Source: Sphingobacterium griseoflavum
GTDB taxonomy: Bacteria; Bacteroidota; Bacteroidia; Sphingobacteriales; Sphingobacteriaceae
DNA length: 64,000 nt
Assembly: GCF_014653155.1 (NCBI RefSeq)
Contig: NZ_BNAF01000008.1
Coordinates: 1 to 64,000 of the forward strand
Direction: 5' to 3'
Shown: positions 62,365 through 64,000 of the stretch, piece by piece
Numbering within the stretch: position 1 is the stretch's first letter
Layout of the letters: each line of letters begins with the position of its first letter
Translations under genes and position numbers: made by a program
The notes under the pieces: model-generated
Databases searched by the model: none
What the model was told of the DNA's origin: nothing
Seen by the model: only the letters and a program-made list of their open reading frames with translations

Positions 62365-63570
62365 ATGAAAAAGAAAATTCTATTGCTCACAACGATTTAT
62401 CCCTCTCCGGATATGACGTTATTAAACGGGACGAATGTTTGCCACTACTTCGCAAAGGAATGGGTCAAGCAAGGGTATGAAGTCCGTGTGATATTTAATT
62501 ATCCAGTTTATTCAAAGGTCGTCCATAAAGTAGCTGATTTTTTTGGACGGCGTGCAGCTTCAATCGGTCAAAGTTACTTTATAACAAAAAGGATTAGTGA
62601 AAAAAAGCATTATATAATGGATGGTGTTTCTGTACTTAGAATACCCCTATATAAATGGTTACCGAAAGTTGCTGTAAAGAAGCCAATTTTGTATAATCAG
62701 ATCGAGTTGATAAAGACTGAGCTAGATCAAAATCAATTTAGGCCAGATTTTATTGTAGCTCATTTTTGTTATCCACATCTGGAGATAGTCGCTAAATTGG
62801 GCAAGTTTTACAATGCAAGAACGACTATAGTAAACCATATCCAATCTTTGCCTTTACATAGATATGTTGGAAGAAATTATAAAGATTATTTCAAAGCCAT
62901 AGATGTCTGGGGTTACCGATCAGAGAGCATCAAAAAAGATTTTGAGACCCAATTTGGCACGCAGAACAGATCTTTTATCTGTTATTCGGGAGTTCCAAAG
63001 GAATTTATTTTGGATAATCCTAGATCTTTCCGTGATAAACTTTCAAGATACGTTTACGTTGGTTCTTTGATAACTCGCAAATACCCGCTCGCGGTTTTAA
63101 GAGGTATTTTAGGCGCGAAATCAGTGAATAATTTCAGTTTAGATTATGTTGGGGAAGGGGCTGAACGATTAAAAATTGAGAAGTTTCTGTCCAGTTCGAC
63201 GGAGAAAGCAAACGTAAAATTATGGGGTAATTTGCGTAGGGAAGATGTGCTGGATAAGTTAGATGCCGCCGAATGCTTTATTATGATAAGTCGTGGTGAA
63301 ACGTTTGGATTGGTCTATCTTGAAGCCATGTCAAGAGGTTTAATCGTCATTGCGTCTCGGGGAGAAGGGATGGAGGGAATTATTGAAGATGGTGTAAACG
63401 GTTTTTTTTGTGAACCAGGAGATCACATACAGTTGGCGGAAGTAATTGATCGAATAAATACCCTCTCTTCTGGAGAGAAGGCAACTCTGTCGAAGAATGC
63501 AATTGATACAGCACATAAATTCTCTGATGAGAAAGTAGCGGCAGACTATCTAGAGGCTATAATAAACTAA
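62365..63570 (+). CDS. Glycosyltransferase family 4 (cluster 2)
   Basis: A 401-aa GT4 enzyme. The acceptor half starts ILLLTTIYPSPDMTLLNGTN, typical of transferases that work after a first sugar. The donor half has YVGSLITRKYPLAVLRGIL, YVGEGAERLKIEKFL and the intact EX7E motif SRGETFGLVYLEAMSRG, then GVNGFFCEPGD. Cytosolic, sugar unknown. 18 bases after the pyruvyl transferase gene and 4 bases before the next. Confidence 0.9.
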   Translation: MKKKILLLTTIYPSPDMTLLNGTNVCHYFAKEWVKQGYEVRVIFNYPVYSKVVHKVADFFGRRAASIGQSYFITKRISEKKHYIMDGVSVLRIPLYKWLPKVAVKKPILYNQIELIKTELDQNQFRPDFIVAHFCYPHLEIVAKLGKFYNARTTIVNHIQSLPLHRYVGRNYKDYFKAIDVWGYRSESIKKDFETQFGTQNRSFICYSGVPKEFILDNPRSFRDKLSRYVYVGSLITRKYPLAVLRGILGAKSVNNFSLDYVGEGAERLKIEKFLSSSTEKANVKLWGNLRREDVLDKLDAAECFIMISRGETFGLVYLEAMSRGLIVIASRGEGMEGIIEDGVNGFFCEPGDHIQLAEVIDRINTLSSGEKATLSKNAIDTAHKFSDEKVAADYLEAIIN

Positions 63571-63574
63571 AAGA

Positions 63575-64000
63575 ATGCAAATATCTATTGTTACCGTTGG
63601 AATGAACCACCTTAAATATTTGAAAGACCTCCTTTCATCTATTTATACAAAAGGTGCTATTGAGGCTTCCTTTGAAGTAATTTATGTGGACAACTGTTCA
63701 TCGGATGGATCCGTGGAATATATCTCTGAAGCCTTCCCACAGGTTCGGATTATCCAGAATACATCACCAAAAGGATTTGGAGAAAATAATAACGTAGGCG
63801 CCGAGGTAGCGGCAGGAAAGTATTTAGCGATAATAAACCCTGATATAATTCTTTTTGAGAACAGTCTGGACCTTTTGCTCGCTTTTGCAGAATCTTACCC
63901 GAATGTGGGTATTGTTGCGCCAAAATTGTTAAATCGTGACGAAAGCTACCAGTATTCTGTGAGACGGTTTATTACACCTTGGTTATTTTTATCGAGGGCT
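63575..64000 (+). CDS. Glycosyltransferase family 2, cut by the window end
   Basis: The first 142 residues of a GT2 enzyme. QISIVTVGMNHLKYLKDLL, YVDNCSSDGSVEYI and NPDIILFENSLDLL are the nucleotide- and metal-binding parts, of the rhamnosyltransferase-like type (NTSPKGFGENNNVGA). The stop and acceptor-binding half lie beyond the window, so cluster 2 continues to the right. Confidence 0.88.
   Translation, partial: MQISIVTVGMNHLKYLKDLLSSIYTKGAIEASFEVIYVDNCSSDGSVEYISEAFPQVRIIQNTSPKGFGENNNVGAEVAAGKYLAIINPDIILFENSLDLLLAFAESYPNVGIVAPKLLNRDESYQYSVRRFITPWLFLSRA

Overview
The window is chromosomal DNA of a Bacteroidota bacterium, most likely of the Sphingobacteriaceae (family placement is inference). 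The evidence is the order parA-parB-DUF5683-dapB-lepB, the lipoprotein and SusCD-era style proteins (DUF1080, DUF2911, DUF5683), a CdaA-type diadenylate cyclase, and promoters of the Bacteroidota type (TAnnTTTG at -7). No rRNA, tRNA, CRISPR array, transposase or integrase was seen.

Region 1 (1-16.6 kb) is housekeeping: the end of a DsbD/thioredoxin-like gene, a DUF1080 lipoprotein, an LpxH-like phosphoesterase, an FMN reductase, chromosome partitioning (parAB), lysine/peptidoglycan precursor synthesis (dapB), signal peptidase I (lepB), pdxJ, cdaA, a two-gene unit that reads as 2-oxoadipate to D-2-hydroxyglutarate to 2-oxoglutarate (DUF1338/HglS-like plus a YdiJ-like dehydrogenase), a DUF2911 protein, rarA and a DnaQ-like exonuclease.

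Region 2 (16.7-41.6 kb) is a complete Wzx/Wzy-type surface polysaccharide cluster: a CpsB-type phosphatase, dTDP-rhamnose genes rmlB, rmlC, rmlD and rmlA, a regulator with a TagD-like cytidylyltransferase, wbpP/wbpO-like genes for a UDP-HexNAc uronic acid, then a visibly A+T-rich cassette (flippase, pyruvyl transferase, glycosyltransferases, CapK-like enzyme, polymerase, beta-helix protein, WbpL-like initiating transferase, cupin) ending with Wza-like and Wzc-like export genes and a strong terminator. The three rml junctions each carry arrays of an 8-bp repeat (GTGA or GTTA plus four bases) followed by a short inverted array; the first junction also holds a four-helix-bundle (S23/IVP family) gene between the two arrays. 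This is the most unusual structure in the window.

Region 3 (41.7-47 kb) has a nucleotidyltransferase behind a sigma-54-like promoter, a pseudo-receiver LuxR-type regulator, a second CpsB homologue that has lost metal-ligand positions, and 2.6 kb without convincing genes. That stretch contains two copies of a structured non-coding repeat, two more octamer arrays, and a long leader.

Region 4 (47-64 kb) is a second polysaccharide cluster: WcaJ-type initiating transferase, an outer-membrane barrel, a large lipoprotein, a third CpsB, a second Wza/Wzc pair, a second flippase and polymerase, five further complete sugar-transfer or modification genes, and a glycosyltransferase cut by the window end. 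Both clusters look like variable A+T-rich cassettes joined to conserved, more G+C-rich control and export genes.
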